Of a DNA stretch of 64,000 bases, positions 1 to 12,544 are shown piece after piece. Source of the stretch: Bostrychus sinensis (taxonomy: Eukaryota; Chordata; Actinopteri; Gobiiformes; Eleotridae); assembly GCA_020698575.1 (NCBI GenBank), contig CM036250.1, forward strand, positions 23,215,500-23,279,499, written 5' to 3'. The position numbers and the translations under genes were made by a program. Under the pieces are notes generated by a model that saw nothing but the letters and a program-made list of their open reading frames with translations, made no database searches and was not told the DNA's origin. Position 1 is the stretch's first letter, and each line of letters opens with the position of its first letter.

Positions 1-10
1 ATTCGTAGAC

Positions 11-3000
11 TTATTCGTCTTTTGTGATGCCGCACACAGACTGCTCCATCTTCTCCTCATTGCCTGCTCCGGGCTGTGGCTCCAGTGGGGAGGAGGATCC
101 AGGTATTTGGGCATCTCCTGCTGAACCTGGTGCAACTGGTTTGGCACCACCTGCCGTTTGGTGCAGTACCAGTGAAGAGGCTTTGGTGGAAAACCAGTAT
201 CTCACCAGGTCAGCTGTCAAACCACTGGCTTCTGTCAGCTCCTCAAGCTGTGCACAAAGAAGGCCACAGTCTAGCAAGGCAGTTTTGTATCATTTAAAAC
301 TCTAAAAACGATTAAGACTGGGCAGAAGTTATTATTACAAAAGGCTTAACCAATACAGTACATTGCCTGCTTTATCTTCTACAATCCTGTCAGTAGTCTT
401 TAAGTAGTAACAGTAATAGTAATATTGTAGCAGTAAGGAGTACTACCACAGGTAGTTTAGTTGTACTCTGGAGTTCTTTCTGCACTTGAAGCCATTTTAG
501 GGAGCTGCCTTAACAAGCGAATATCTGATCTTATTTGAAGGCAACATGACCATAGAATAATGCTCTATGCTGTTTATTTACACAAAGCACGAAATCTGCC
601 TCCTAGTGTGCTGTGATTTGCATATTGATTTATCTTAGGTTTTACATCAGATGCCCTTCCTGACACAACTCGCATAACGGGGCAAGGAGTACACAAAGAG
701 TACACTGGGTTCTCTATTCTATAATAAACAGTTTATTAGTGATGTATATTTAGTCTGAAAACTTGTGAGTGCAACAAATCTGACATACCTTTGACTCGTT
801 CAGCCTGCCGTAATCATCCAGGTAGGTCTGTAGGATCTGTGCGTTTCCCTTCTGCAGGTCTTCACTCAGAGCAGTGTTTTGGTACGACTCCAGCCACTTG
901 AGCTGTCCGTTCTTTTGTACATATCGGCAGTCTCCAAACCAGCGCACAACCTCGGGCCTGGGCAGTCCCGTGCTGGAGATGAGTTCATCGTACTGAGCAG
1001 CACTGGGCCACTGTGTGCGGGCATACACCTGTTTGAGCATGTGCAGCTGGTCTGGGGTCTTCTTGCCCCTAATTGACGTTGGTTTGGGAGACTGGGATGA
1101 TTTAGATGTTGTGGAGGAGTGTGACTGTTTTGAGTTGGAGGATGGGGTAGGGCCTGGTGATGAAGAAGGTGTACAGTTCAAAGCAGGGCTATCAGAACCT
1201 TCACAGTCTTGTTTAGCCTCAGTCACCTTTAACATTTTTAGATTTATTTTTATAGGGTTGACTTTAGGCTTATCTAACCCGCCCTCTTTCTGGCTGTCCT
1301 CCCCGTCATCCTCTGTCTCCTCCCCCTCTTCCTCTTCTCTCATTGCACGCTCCTCCTCCTCCTTCTTCTTCTCTGCAGCCACACGTTTCCTCCGCTCAGT
1401 GAACCAGCCGTGGATCTCCCGTCTAGTCATTTTGGTCTCAGCTCGAAGTCTGTCCACTTCCTCATTAGATGGGTCAGGGTTCTGAGAGAAGCTGGCCTCC
1501 AGAGCTTTTACCTTGAAAAGAAAAAATGTTGTTATGCAAATGTATGTTCAGTAAATATATAGAACTGTCATATCTTGTGTATTGTCATATTTTGTGTATG
1601 TCAAACTGATGGTTAATTGGGTCTTAAAATTGAAAGATTGTCAGAAGAAAAAACATACAGGTTTGGAGTCAATGTACAAGTGCATTTGAATATTGTGTAA
1701 AAGACAATGTATTTTAGTTCTATTTAAAGAGAAACACATACATTATATAGATTAAGTGCACACAGAGTAAACAAATTTAACCATTTTGTCTTAATTGCGA
1801 TAACAGCCTAATCAAATAAATAAACATCATTTGTATGACTGAAATAATTCCACTTTTGCCTAAGATTGTACTAATATTGTGAGTTGTACTGTAAATGCAA
1901 CATAGTCCCTGAACCTTACCTGGCGGGGCTCTCTCTCCTTATATCGGATAGCTGTGAAGTCGGGAGATGGTGGTCTAGGATGACGTCTTGAAGGAGTGGT
2001 AGGAGAGGTGGGAGTCTGTGACGCAGGTGGACTCTGGGGTGCAGGTGCGTGCAGGGCTGTTTTAGGATCAGAGGTACCGCTAGTGTCAGAGAGATCAAGA
2101 GGGTTAGCACTGCCACTTCCTGGTGTACTCAGACCACTTGATGTTCCCGCTGCAGACTTGCTCTGTCCTCCTGAGGTACGGGACCCCTTGAGGTTGCGCA
2201 AATGGTAGCGCCTGTCACTAAACCACTTGCGAACTTCTCGTACAGTGAGTCCAGTAAAAGCAATAAGCCGGTCCACTTCTTCCTGGTCTGGAAATTGGTT
2301 GTTCTGAAAACTATCTTTCAGAGCAGTAAGCTGCTCTTGTGACTTCTTCCCCTTGTAAAAGCTGGGGTCCAAGAAAGGGTTGACAGGGGTTTTTGATCCA
2401 GAGGTGCTGCTGGAGGAAGCAGCAGGAGAAGGGGAGGAAGACTTGGAGGAGGGAGAAGCAGGGTCGTCCATTTTGATCTTTGGAGAATTACTGGCAGAGG
2501 AGTGGACATCATCATTATGTGTGACTTGTGTATCTTTGCTCTTACTGTCCGTATTGTCACTTTGCAAAACGCTGGTGCTGTTGGATTTGTCATTTGTACC
2601 ATCACTGCTGCCTTTAATATTGCAATTTTGGGAATCTGCATTAGCACCAACATGTTTGCCATTGGCAATGTTAGTCTTTCCACGATTACTGCTGCCTAGA
2701 CTAAGATTAATAACACTAGCTTGACTACTACTACTACTACTACTACTACTACTGCTACTACTACTACAGCCGGCTCCATTTCTGCCACTGTTACTGGGAC
2801 TGATTACATTGCTCCCTGAACTGCTGCTGCCCACCGTCCCCACCACCATGCTGATGCCTTTGTCTGCCACCAGGGCGGCAGCAGGACGAGCCTGCATCAT
2901 GGGACGAGCGGCTGCTTGGGGCTTGGGCGTAACAGCAAGGGCCACTGGAGCACTGCTAACCTGAATACCATTTGCCATCACAGGCTGTGTGACGATCACC

Positions 3001-4340
3001 CCTCCTTGGCTAACGAGAGACCCTTGGAGGATTTGGGGCAGGCCTGTGGTCCCCAGTGAAGCAGGCAGAACGGCTATGGTGTGATGAGCAGGACTGCTGA
3101 GACTTTGTGAACTTGATGGTGCTGTCTGAATAATGGTATTGAACATCTTCCTCCTGGCCTCTTCAATTTCCTCTGGAGACCAGCTGATACCCTGCTTCAG
3201 TCTCTGTGCGGTGAACCAAATCTTGATCTGCTCCTCAGGAAACTTAGTGACCACAGTGAGGTAGCAGAGCTCAGCCTTGGTGGGATAGGGAAACTTACTA
3301 AAGGAGGTCTTCAGGAAGGAGGAGTCATCCATTGAGGCACTATAGGTGGGGATGCTGCTCAAAGGAATCATCACCTGGCATGCAAATATAAAATGTGGGT
3401 GTTGAAACTATACAAAACACTTCAAATAAAAGAGCTTAAATTAACAAATATTACCTTGGGTAGATTTTTAGAAGATGAGGATGAAGAGGAGACATTCGAA
3501 GCATTAACTGGTGTAGAGTGATGCAGGTTTTTGTTCTGAACCACAGAAACCACCTAGAAAAAAAAAAAAGTTATAAAATCCAGTGTATGAAAAGCTAAAC
3601 AACAGGCATAGCATACTGCTTACTTGTGTAATGGGTGTCTTGAGCATTGGTAAGGCTCCCGAGCCATTGACTATCTGGATAGCAGAGGGCATGACTTTAG
3701 CTGTCCCATTGTGGACCACAGTTGAGACATGGCTAACATTGACTCCAGAATTATCTTTTCGGTCAGTCTCTCTAGATCCAGCAAGTGACTCCAACTCATC
3801 CGAAACCATGTGCGACACAACTATCTTTTTAGGCTCAGATTTACCCTTAAGCATTCTCATAATAGGTGTTTTTGTGATAGCAATTTCGCCATCCTTTCCC
3901 ATGTCTGTCCCATTCACCAAAGTCTGCTCCACCACAACCCTTTTATCCTTCTTCTTTAGTTGCAATGTTGTGTTCAGTGTGCTGGGGTGTACTCTGGCAT
4001 TGTGTAGTGCCAGACCTTCAAACTTCGATGCTGAAACGCCACAGGTGATGCAAAGGAAGCACGAATCCGCACGGAAGTCCGGGTGTCCACTGTACACATG
4101 GTCCAAGAACAAGTTAAGATCTTGGGTTTCAAAGTTACAAGGCCTACAGGTGTAAGTGCCATCTTTGACCATCTCTGTCGTCTCCATTTTCTCACTAGAA
4201 TCCAGGGCATTATTTAGGTCTGCTCCCGAAATCCTCGATGGTCGGAGATAAATGGGAGAGTCCTGGTTCAGTTCATCTGAGGGACGTATGGCCTTGCTGG
4301 GGATCATGCAAGGGGTAGAAGACTTCCTTTTGCTAGCCAT
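11..4340 (-). CDS. zhx3: zinc fingers and homeoboxes protein 3 (complete CDS, five coding exons)
   Basis: Nuclear transcriptional regulator of the ZHX family, which is known to act mainly as a repressor and to dimerise through homeodomains. Coding exons, minus strand: 4340-3624, 3553-3455, 3374-1920, 1511-789, 247-11 (TAA at 13-11). All join in phase 0 with GT-AG borders and give 1076 aa (human ZHX3 about 956). Two C2H2 fingers: C65/C68/H81/H86 and C97/C100/H113/H118. Five homeodomains with a WF in helix 3: about 290-350 (KIWFTAQR), 613-670 (VRKWFSDRRY), 745-805 (HGWFTERR), 906-965 (VRWFGDCRY) and 980-1030 (VRYWFS). The N-terminus MASKRKSSTPCMIP, the ITKTPIM block and the IKINLKMLKVTEA stretch fit ZHX3 better than ZHX1 or ZHX2. 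A 14-residue serine tract (476-489) and an acidic stretch after homeodomain 3 explain part of the extra length. The start is the first ATG of the conserved N-terminus. The 3' UTR lies off the left edge. Confidence 0.95.
620..690 (-). repeat. dispersed repeat fragment in zhx3 intron 4
   Basis: On the minus strand this reads GTGTCAGGAAGGGCATCTGA then TGTAAAACC, the core of the dispersed family at 53360 and 56080. It lies between the last two coding exons of zhx3. Confidence 0.6.
2727..2768 (-). repeat. zhx3: in-frame AGT/AGC trinucleotide repeat encoding poly-serine
   Basis: A run of 14 serine codons, mostly AGT, in zhx3 (residues 476-489) between homeodomains 1 and 2. It is a coding microsatellite and probably length-variable. 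Confidence 0.95.
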
Positions 4341-4481
4341 GGTGTGTCCAATGTGTCGTTAAGGAGTGTAAGTGAGAATATAGGCTGTTTCTGGTTCACT
4401 GTAGACCAGGCGTGGGGGTTGGAGGATGGTAGGACATGTCCACAGCTCAGGTCATTTGCTCTCTGCAGTCTAGATGGCGAC
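4341..4481 (-). other. zhx3: zhx3 5' UTR part of the start-codon exon
   Basis: The exon carrying the zhx3 ATG extends upstream to 4481, where a minus-strand acceptor (TTTCAG before GTCGCC) is visible. It is untranslated. The acceptor implies at least one upstream non-coding exon. Confidence 0.65.
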
Positions 4482-7400
4482 CTGAAATCACAGACAATGA
4501 ATCAATTTAGTTCTTCTTCTGTGAAATTAGAATAAGAGTTCTGCAGTTTTGTTAGTTCAATTCCTAATGTCAAAGCAACAAACTGACAAAGAAACAAATG
4601 TTAAAAGCACATACCACGTTTCCCAAGAAGTATGAGGTCTGTTGGGGATACAGGTAACAAGTGACAAGATCTATTTACAGAAGCTTTCCTGTTTTATGAC
4701 ATCATACAAAATCCCATTCTGCTGCTACACTGAAGTTTTTTTTGGGGAAAGCTCCTCTCGTATCCCCTTCTTTCCCCTCCCCCACACATCTCTGCCTCAC
4801 TTCCCCTCATGCAGACACACCCCCACAGAGAGAGCACATTCTGCAGTTTCTGGCGTTCTCTGGTCTGCAGTTTCACCAAACAGCTAAAAATGAATTCTAC
4901 ATATGGCCAAGTATTCTGTAGAGGTGTCTTCTACTCCCTCATCTCGACAGAGAGGTAGTGATGAATAATTGGAGGACGGCTGTAGGGTAATTGGTTTACC
5001 AATCACTCTGTACCAACAAGACTACTCAGGCACCAAGTAATTTTCAAATCTGAAATCTGTCTGAAATGTTATATGTGTAACAGCATGATATTTTTGGAAG
5101 TCATTAGTAAGTTGCATATCTTTCGACATAATCTTTGACCAGTGATGATACAAAGTGCCCACTCAAGTCAGGAACATTCTAAATAAAAGTACAGATACAG
5201 AAGTGTTAGATAAGGCATCTGAAACCACTTACACAGTAGCACGCCAGTCCATTAAACTGCAAATAAATTGAAATAGAGAAAGATATTGAAACCTTCTTGC
5301 GTAAATGTATGACACCAAAACAAGAGTTATGATTTGCTTGATGGATGGAGAGTGAGGGGTTAACAGGCCAGTAAAGTTTGCTCCTGAAGGGAACGTGATG
5401 CTCCACACCCCCCAGCGAGAGTAACTGCCCTTGGCTTGGTCTGTGCTAGTGCACAGTGCACCCCTCCTACTCCCCTGCCATTCAGTTCTGCATCAGGGGG
5501 CACAGTGCTGCCAAGGCTGGTGGGTCACATGACCCACACAAAGGCTTATGGGTGGGCAATTCCAGCCATCCATCACGTGGTCCTGTTGGGTGCATGTGGG
5601 CTGGCGAGAGGTGAGCGAACAAGAGGACAGTGGGGGATGGGGACTGGTTAGGGGTGAGGAGAGTCAGGGGTGTGAACTGTTGTGGAGGAAGCACTGAGGT
5701 GTTTCAGGCAGGAATTTTCCTCCCTGATACCCCCTCCAGCCAGACTACCAGCCTTATGCCCTGCCAATCCCCCGCCCCCTGCTCCAAACTACAATCACAC
5801 AGTCCTCGTTCCCCTCCCTCCTCTACTGCTCGGCAAAGACTGGAATGTTCCAACCTAACACAACCTGGTGCTTAGCTTCAACATAGCCATGAATGAACCA
5901 CAATGTAATGCATGGCTCACTATATGCAAAATTAACAGTAAAACAAATAACATCAAACTACAACACTACACCTAAAGCCGCAAACAGTGATGGTCTATAT
6001 TGACTGTATACAAACAACCACCAGGCCTTACTGACATAGACAATACTGAGCATATACTGGCAAGTAAAAATGAAAAGGTCTTGTCTTGTCTCAGAGGAAC
6101 GCAGTTGTTGACTCAATGCTATGAGTGCAACAGCTAGTCAATGTTCAAATGTTGCACACAGGTTGAGTGACCATAGCCTGTTGGTGGGTTTGTGTCTGTT
6201 AGTGTGTGTGGGTTTCCGGTGAGACTGTGAATTCAGAGGAAGAGCAGACGTGTGGGGTGTGGTGGGGTGTGCGTGGTCTTCATGCTTGTGTGTATGTGGT
6301 GTGCGGGGGTGGATGCCTGCATGTCTGTCTTCGACGCTTGTTTACTGAAGTAGTATGTCAGAGTCAACGATGTCCCAGGGACACACAGTCTGTTTTGTTT
6401 TGTTCTTTTGGTTGATAACATTTTCACATACTGTGAGTACAGTCCATTAAAGGCACTTTTATACCAAACCTAAATTACAGGTGCATTACTCATAAAGGAG
6501 GCTGTACTGGTTACTTTCTTCAGTAACATAAAACCAGCACTTCTTGGCTCCTTACTCGCTCTCACTGTTCCCACTTCATCCAAGTTTGGCCTGGGGAGAC
6601 AGGTCGGCAGCGCCACTGGTGTGTTACTGTCCCCATGGCAACCACCTCCTACCCTCTCTCTCTTGTGCTCCCACCAGCCCATTTCTCTAAAGCACATGCA
6701 TGTGGACACACACACACACGGCAGCTCAGATTGGTGCACTACACTCAGCTCCTGCAGACCCTGACTCTGGTGTGGCCTGTTTGTTCCACACATCACTGTG
6801 ACTGGTATTTGGAGAGTCACTGCCCTGCTCCTATTTCAGTGCCTCCCGTGCATGGTGTTGATGTCTCCTAGATAGGTGTGGTCGCTGTCGCCAAGGCGTG
6901 CCATTGGCCAGAGTTGATGCTTGTCTTCCTGTAAGCTCTATGAGTTGTTGACTAGTCAGCAGCTTAAGCAATGGCTTGTTTGTGAATCTTTTGAGGCTTT
7001 TGTCTAAAGCCTACAGTGGCCTAAGGCAAGCCTGACTCTGAGGAGAAGGCACCATTATTATGAAAATAGGGTTTTGATACTATCAAATAGTCTCACCAGG
7101 ATCCAGCTTTACCTTGGGTGCAATCAACCAATTATCACACGTGACTCACACCCTCTTTCTTACTGATCAAGGCAAACAACAACAGTATATGGCAGTTAGT
7201 GGACCGCCAAGTCTATCTAGAATTGTACTTTCCAATTAGACTTCTGTTAACAGTATCACGGCGCAGCAAAAATTGTATGCTTGAACTTAGAAACTTTCAA
7301 TGCACAGAGAATTATTTCACAAGCAACACAGTCCCATTGGCGGCTCCCAGGTCAGGGAGCGAATGGCTGTCTGGGTTACAGATGCCTGCAATGCTGTGGC

Positions 7401-8802
7401 CACTGTCAGAGCAGGCGTTAAACTGGGTTGCTGAGAGAGGAGGGAGAGAAAAAATGGCGGAGTATCATGCTCTGTGCTACCCAACCTAAAATGGCTGACA
7501 TCACAAGCTGTTAACCAGCCAAGCAGAGCTGAGGCTGCTACTGCTGCTGACCAAAACCTGCACACAGTGGAAACATGAGAGGATCACAACAAGCTTGGTT
7601 TGCTCTCTGTAAAAAACAAGAAAAGAAAAAAAAACGAAAAAAAAAAACGTTATGAATTCCAGGTCAAATGAGCACCTATGGGTCAAATTGTTCATAAAAG
7701 TACATTCATTTATGAAAGTGATATATAGCCTATCCTTACAAGGAAACAGAATGCAATATTAAACACAGAATAAAGTACAAGACAAAAACTTTAGAGACAA
7801 CAACAGTAGATATAGAGCATCTCCAAAAGGCAGCAACTATGAGGGGATTTTGGGCGAAAACCTAATAGATGCATGCTCACACAAAAGTGGGTAAAATAAT
7901 CTATTTTATGGTTTAAAAAGTTAATTTAACAAACCATGTGCTGTTGAGAACTGAACTGAATTTTATTCTAATAAATCAAAAGGTGTACTGTGTGTCATGT
8001 ACAGCTACCTGTATTAAGCTCCTCACTCACTGGAGTCACGTGGACATCAGACACAGTTAGCTGTCTAGGAAAGCTCCACTCTAATCCTCTGAGTTACACT
8101 GTCAACAATGATAATGATAAAAAACTATAGGAGACATCTCCCAACCTCCTCCTGACAGAGTGGCTAATGGGACACACATAATTTTTCCCCCGTATGTTTT
8201 TAAACATGGGCTTTATACAGTATTTGGCATTACTGCCTAAACTAAAAAAAAAAATCTTCATTAGCATAATATAAAAACATAAAATTCTAAAAAGATTTTA
8301 GAGCAAAATAGTTTGGGTCAAAGAGTTTCAACTTTTAGCTTTTGATCATTTAACTAGACAAAAGAAAAATTATAGTCAAACGTCAGTCACAAATGTAAGC
8401 ACTACAGTACCTTGTAAATAAAAGTTGACAATTACAAAATTATATTTTATAACAGAGCAGACTTACTGAGGCTACTGATTGGCGTTCATCAGTGAGCGCT
8501 GCAGCGTCAAACATTTCCGACAATGATGCGTGCTTACTCTAATGTAAGTTAGGCGGAGTAAACCCCAACTAAGTGGGCTCGTCTATATCATATGTTCACG
8601 CACTGTGACCAAATCAGAGGAAAAGAAAAGGCAAACCCCCAGCCCAAAAACTACTCTCTCTCCTCTCGTTGGCTGTCGCCATTTTAAGCAGGCGACATGC
8701 AGCTGGCCAGCGCCGTCTCGCCAAAGCCCGCAAAGGTGGGCTTCACACAAGTTTGGAAAAGCTTGAATAGTTAGAAATACATAAACGCACAAGCCCACTC
8801 AC
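4482..8802 (-). other. zhx3 5' intron (non-coding)
   Basis: No convincing coding sequence. The segment 5380-5880 is C/G-rich. The segment 7440-7600 carries two ATGGC-type YY1-like cores on the plus strand and, on the minus strand, a good acceptor (TTTTTTACAG at about 7606) that could introduce an optional untranslated exon. A-rich tracts lie at 7620-7650 and 8240-8260. The rest is AT-rich intron. Confidence 0.5.
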
Positions 8803-9110
8803 CTGGCTTTGTCTCTGGTCGCTGCTGGTGGCGCTGATTTGTGAAAAGTTTACAATGATCTGGGCTCAGTGGAGCGGTACGGAGACCGGAGACGGGGGCT
8901 GCTGATGGTAACTTTGGGTACAGGCTTCTTCTGAAACCAGCTGGAGATAACCGTGACACCGGGCCCACAGTGGTCGTATATTGCGCTTGTTTATTTCGCC
9001 TGGTGCTCTCTGTTAATCAGGCAGTGGAGATGAGGAAAATACGGCGGACGTACCGAGGAAAGAGACGGACACGTGATGCAGACGTCACAGACGTTGGAGT
9101 TGGCGTGAGC
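8640..9110. promoter_or_regulatory. CpG-rich candidate promoter of zhx3
   Basis: CpG is locally enriched compared with the AT-rich flanks. A CRE-like GACGTCAC lies around 9080, a CACGTG E-box at about 9070, and a GCCATTTT YY1-like element near 8677. The position, between the inferred zhx3 first exon and the divergent spacer, fits a housekeeping-type promoter. Confidence 0.45.
8803..9000 (-). other. zhx3: probable first non-coding exon of zhx3
   Basis: A strong minus-strand donor (GCCAG|GTGAGT) sits at 8803/8802 next to a relatively CpG-rich stretch. It is the best candidate for the 5' end of zhx3 that would splice to the acceptor at 4481. The outer boundary (about 9000) is a guess because a transcription start cannot be read from sequence alone. 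Confidence 0.45.
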
Positions 9111-9497
9111 CGAAGCTCCACCGCGGAGACAGCAGTGAGTCAGTCACATCCCGTCCCGAGTTTGACTCTGGCCCAACAACAGGGGCCAGAGTGTGGGGGC
9201 GAGAACAGGTCAAAGAGAAACCCCCAGCACACAGACCTGTCCCGTTTAAGTGCCTTATTACAGTAACACTCACCTGTCCCCCACCTCCCAGGTGACCCCT
9301 CTTAAAGACACAGCACAACTACATGTAGGCTTTACTTGTCTTTTTTATGTATACTTACATACGTTTTATTGACAGAAATATTATTATCGTTAATAATAGC
9401 AATATATAAATACTAACCCATATTTTCAACAAAACGGTCACTCAATTATAACTTTCTGTTGCTGATATGATATGATATTAGGCAAAGAAAAATGTAT

Positions 9498-9554
<57 letters not shown>

Positions 9555-10190
9555 TATGAAATTGAGTTTACTTTTGTAAATGCACAAAACACAGTGACAC
9601 ATATTTTCTTAAATACCTAAACGCATTCATCATTTATATAAATGCAGTATGAGCAGAGAACAAATGCAGCTTACAGAATGTCACTCTGTGCCCATTAGAT
9701 CAGAAGCCTCCTGCTGGTCATCCGAAGAACTTTGAAATTGGACCTAATTAGGAGAAGAAATATGACTACCAGGTTTCCCTTTCTGAAGTTCACTTGTAAT
9801 AAATCAGTGAGACCTGGATAATTCACACACAACATGGTATAATGTTGTAGCTTATGTGTAGTTTTAACTGTGTACTGTTAAAAATAAAATATGCTGGTAA
9901 ATAAGCTAGACTTACTCCAAAACAATTGTCTTTTTTATTTGCTTTACCCAAAAGAAAACTGATCAAAGTAACTATGCAAGCGTCCGTAGTATGCAAATTT
10001 GCAGTTGCAAAAGTTGTTTTTGTGTATGAGGTGGACGTGGACCATTAGAGAGAAAGCTGGCTGCAGGTTTTGATTTCCACTGTAGATTGCACAGGTCTGC
10101 TCTAGTTAGTGTGTAAGTTCAATGCCAACAGGGGGAGCTGTATATTTTAGTCTTTTGAGGTAACAAGAAACGTCGCACTCTCTCATTGGT
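9111..10190. other. divergent intergenic spacer between zhx3 and rab5if
   Basis: No gene seen. It contains the (AT)n microsatellite and AT-rich unique sequence, plus a CTCF-like 15-mer at 10125-10139. The flanking genes are transcribed away from each other. Confidence 0.6.
9498..9552. repeat. (AT)n dinucleotide microsatellite
   Basis: An uninterrupted run of about 26 AT units in the spacer between zhx3 and rab5if. It is a likely length-polymorphic marker and a difficult site for assembly. Confidence 0.95.
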
Positions 10191-10402
10191 TCAACAGAGC
10201 TGGGGTCAAACGGTACTGCGCATGCTCAGAAGGTCTTCTTAGGTGAGCTTCTGAAATCTGTCAGATCAGCGGAGCGTTTAATGTACTAATACCTCAACTT
10301 ATTTTACTTAGGTGTTCAGTATAAGGTTTTATTCTTCGCTGCCAAAATTTAAAGCGTTGATTATTGCTCTGAGATCTTTGAAAACGACGGAAACGTAGAA
10401 AA
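10190..10402 (+). promoter_or_regulatory. rab5if: rab5if promoter and 5' UTR
   Basis: An NRF1-like site TGCGCATGCTCAG at 10217-10229 lies about 175 bases upstream of the start codon. This is typical of ubiquitously expressed genes with mitochondrial or ER functions. No TATA box is evident. The 5' UTR start is not resolvable. Confidence 0.5.
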
Positions 10403-11623
10403 ATGACGAGCAGTGTAAAGAGGAAAGAAGAAAGTCATCTGGCGAATGGAGGTGTAAAACAGCCCACATGGAGCAAAGCCTTCAGCAGTAACGCCGTTTG
10501 GGAAGAGAAGGTCAGTGAGATGTCCTTGTAAATACACTTTTTAGTTATTTTATAAGGCACTCCAAAATATACGTAAATATGTAATGCTCTCGAATTGTAA
10601 TCAGCTAATGTTAAGACTTGCTAGCCTACATGCTAAGGATTATGAAGATATAGCTACAGCACAAGTTTACAATAAATTAAGCTTCATAGTGTTTTACAAC
10701 ATTGCTAATTCGGGATTTTCTTGTTACTACTGCTTTTGCATATACAGTTTATTCTTTTAGTAGTTTCTTGTTTAAATATATTAATAAATGGGTTTATAAG
10801 CAGCACAAAGCACAGTGGAGGCTGGCTTTACCCCGAGACTTGAACTGTTTACCACAGTGCACTACTGAAACGTCTTGCTACAGTCTATATTTTACACATA
10901 TTATCTTTATCCTTTTTTTTTATTTGCAGGATGAATTTTTAGATGTGGTCTACTGGCTTCGTCAAATTATTGCAGTTATTCTTGGTGTGATATGGGGCGT
11001 TGCACCATTAAAAGGATTTTTGGGAATAGCCATGTAAATATGCTTTGGTTAACCTCTCTACACATCTCACTGTATTTTGCATTCAATGAAAGTGTTATAA
11101 CCAACTGTTTATTTTTCTTTTAGATTCTGCATCATTAACGCTGGCGTCCTGTATGTATACTTCAGCAGCTTTCAACAGATTGATGAGGAAGAATATGGTG
11201 GAACATGGGAACTCACTAAAGAAGGATTCATGACATCTTTTGCTCTTTTTCTGGTAGGTCTCTTAGATTAGATGCTCCAAAAATCTTTGAATTGCTCACC
11301 AGAAAGCACAATTTAAATTAAGTTGACAGGGCATCAGCCTCAGTAAAAGAAGAAAAAAAAAAAAAAAAAAACTGACAAAATACTGATGAGAAGGTTGTAG
11401 AAAGGGAGCAACTGAAATATATTTAGTTTTCTCTATTTGTACTGGATTGTTCACTTAGCATATTTTAAATTCATTTGGTATCACTTTAGACTACACCTGG
11501 AATTTTTTATTCATGAAGTTATGGTTTTAAACCCCTACTCATTTTTTGTCTCTAACTGGTAGTTCTCTTTATGTTTTCTAGGTGGTGTGGATAATCTTTT
11601 ACACAGCGCTACATTTTGATTAA
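10403..11623 (+). CDS. rab5if: RAB5-interacting family protein (C20orf24/RCAF1/OPTI), four exons
   Basis: Small integral membrane protein. The family is known as a RAB5-interacting protein, as a partner of TMCO1 in the GEL part of the ER multipass translocon, and as a factor in respiratory-chain supercomplex assembly. Exons: 10403-10510, 10930-11033, 11124-11253, 11582-11623 (TAA). Phases agree and yield 127 aa (human about 129). The N-terminus is hydrophilic (MTSSVKRKEE). Three hydrophobic helices follow, at about 43-62 (starting VYWLRQIIAVILG), 66-84 and 106-126. The strongly conserved block QIDEEEYGGTWELTKEGFM lies between the last two helices, and the end is YTALHFD. The start ATG is the first in the exon and gives a protein of family length. 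dhx35 follows in the same direction; a shared promoter is not suggested. Confidence 0.95.
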
Positions 11624-12335
11624 AATCTTCCCTGGACATTAATATCACTTCTGTTCAAGCAAAAACCGCTCTGTGGCTTGATAGGGGCAATGCTCTGAAT
11701 CCACAAATCCACAATGGCATCACAATTTGCAGTGCAACATGGGAACTTTGTTTGAAAGCTGCAACAACCCTGATGACCATCCTGTAATTTTGTATTTGAG
11801 AGTTGCTTCTTGTAAGGCATCTTTCATTACATTTGCTGTATGTTCTTTTTCCTTCCTCACTCCAGAGTTGCCATATTTGTAAGAACACTAAGAACCACCC
11901 CCACCCCACCCACACACACTTTTTTTTCTATATTTGTTTACTAAATATAAGCTGGTCAGTAAGCTGGTGGTAACAAACTCATTCTATGTGCGGATAAACA
12001 CAGTTTCACTAACTAGCCATGGCTTAATCTCCTAAGACCTGTACAAGTAAATCAATGCCATTAGAGGAATTGGTAAACATTAATTGGAAACTAAAAATTA
12101 AATTTGTTTGTGCACTGATTTTGTTGACATGATCACTCAAACAAGAAGAAAAGAAATATGCATGCTTTTGGAGATCTAAGCAAATTCTTGTCAGTCTGTG
12201 CACTTGTGCACTGTGACGTTCAACATAATTCATTTATTTAAGTACTTAGACTAGAGGTTTTCTTTTCATTTAGCAGACCAACCCTGCTTTCAAAGTCTTA
12301 GATTGTTTTAAACTTTTAATTTAAACTCGTCTGTA

Positions 12336-12532
12336 AATAAAATAAACTTTGCAAATTCATCTAGTATTAAATTGATTTGTTTGTACCTATGTTATATCTT
12401 ATTTGATGTAACATTTCTCAGTATTTTATAGTGGAGAACTTTTACAGTTCTTAAAAGTTCATTGTATTGATACTGTCACAGTTGGTGTTTAAAAGGATTG
12501 TATTTTCTGATCAACTTTTGAGAATCAATAAA
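12336..12532 (+). terminator. rab5if: rab5if polyadenylation signals
   Basis: Overlapping AATAAA hexamers at 12336-12346 and another at 12527-12532. The second is followed by a GT-rich stretch (GTGGGGTTTATTTGG), which makes it the better candidate for the distal cleavage site. The 3' UTR would be about 0.7-0.9 kb. Confidence 0.6.
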
Positions 12533-12544
12533 CGTGGGGTTTAT

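Noticed and set aside
1015..1485. Plus-strand frame of 156 codons antisense to zhx3
   Set aside because: It is a shadow of the acidic and serine-rich part of zhx3 exon 4; the minus-strand reading has the homeodomains.
3583..4155. Plus-strand frame of 190 codons antisense to zhx3 exon 1
   Set aside because: Shadow of the zinc-finger exon; no independent features.
8970..9266. 98-codon plus-strand frame with an Arg/Lys-rich segment near the zhx3 promoter
   Set aside because: Lies in the CpG-rich promoter region, where open frames are common; no homology recognised and no downstream splice partner.
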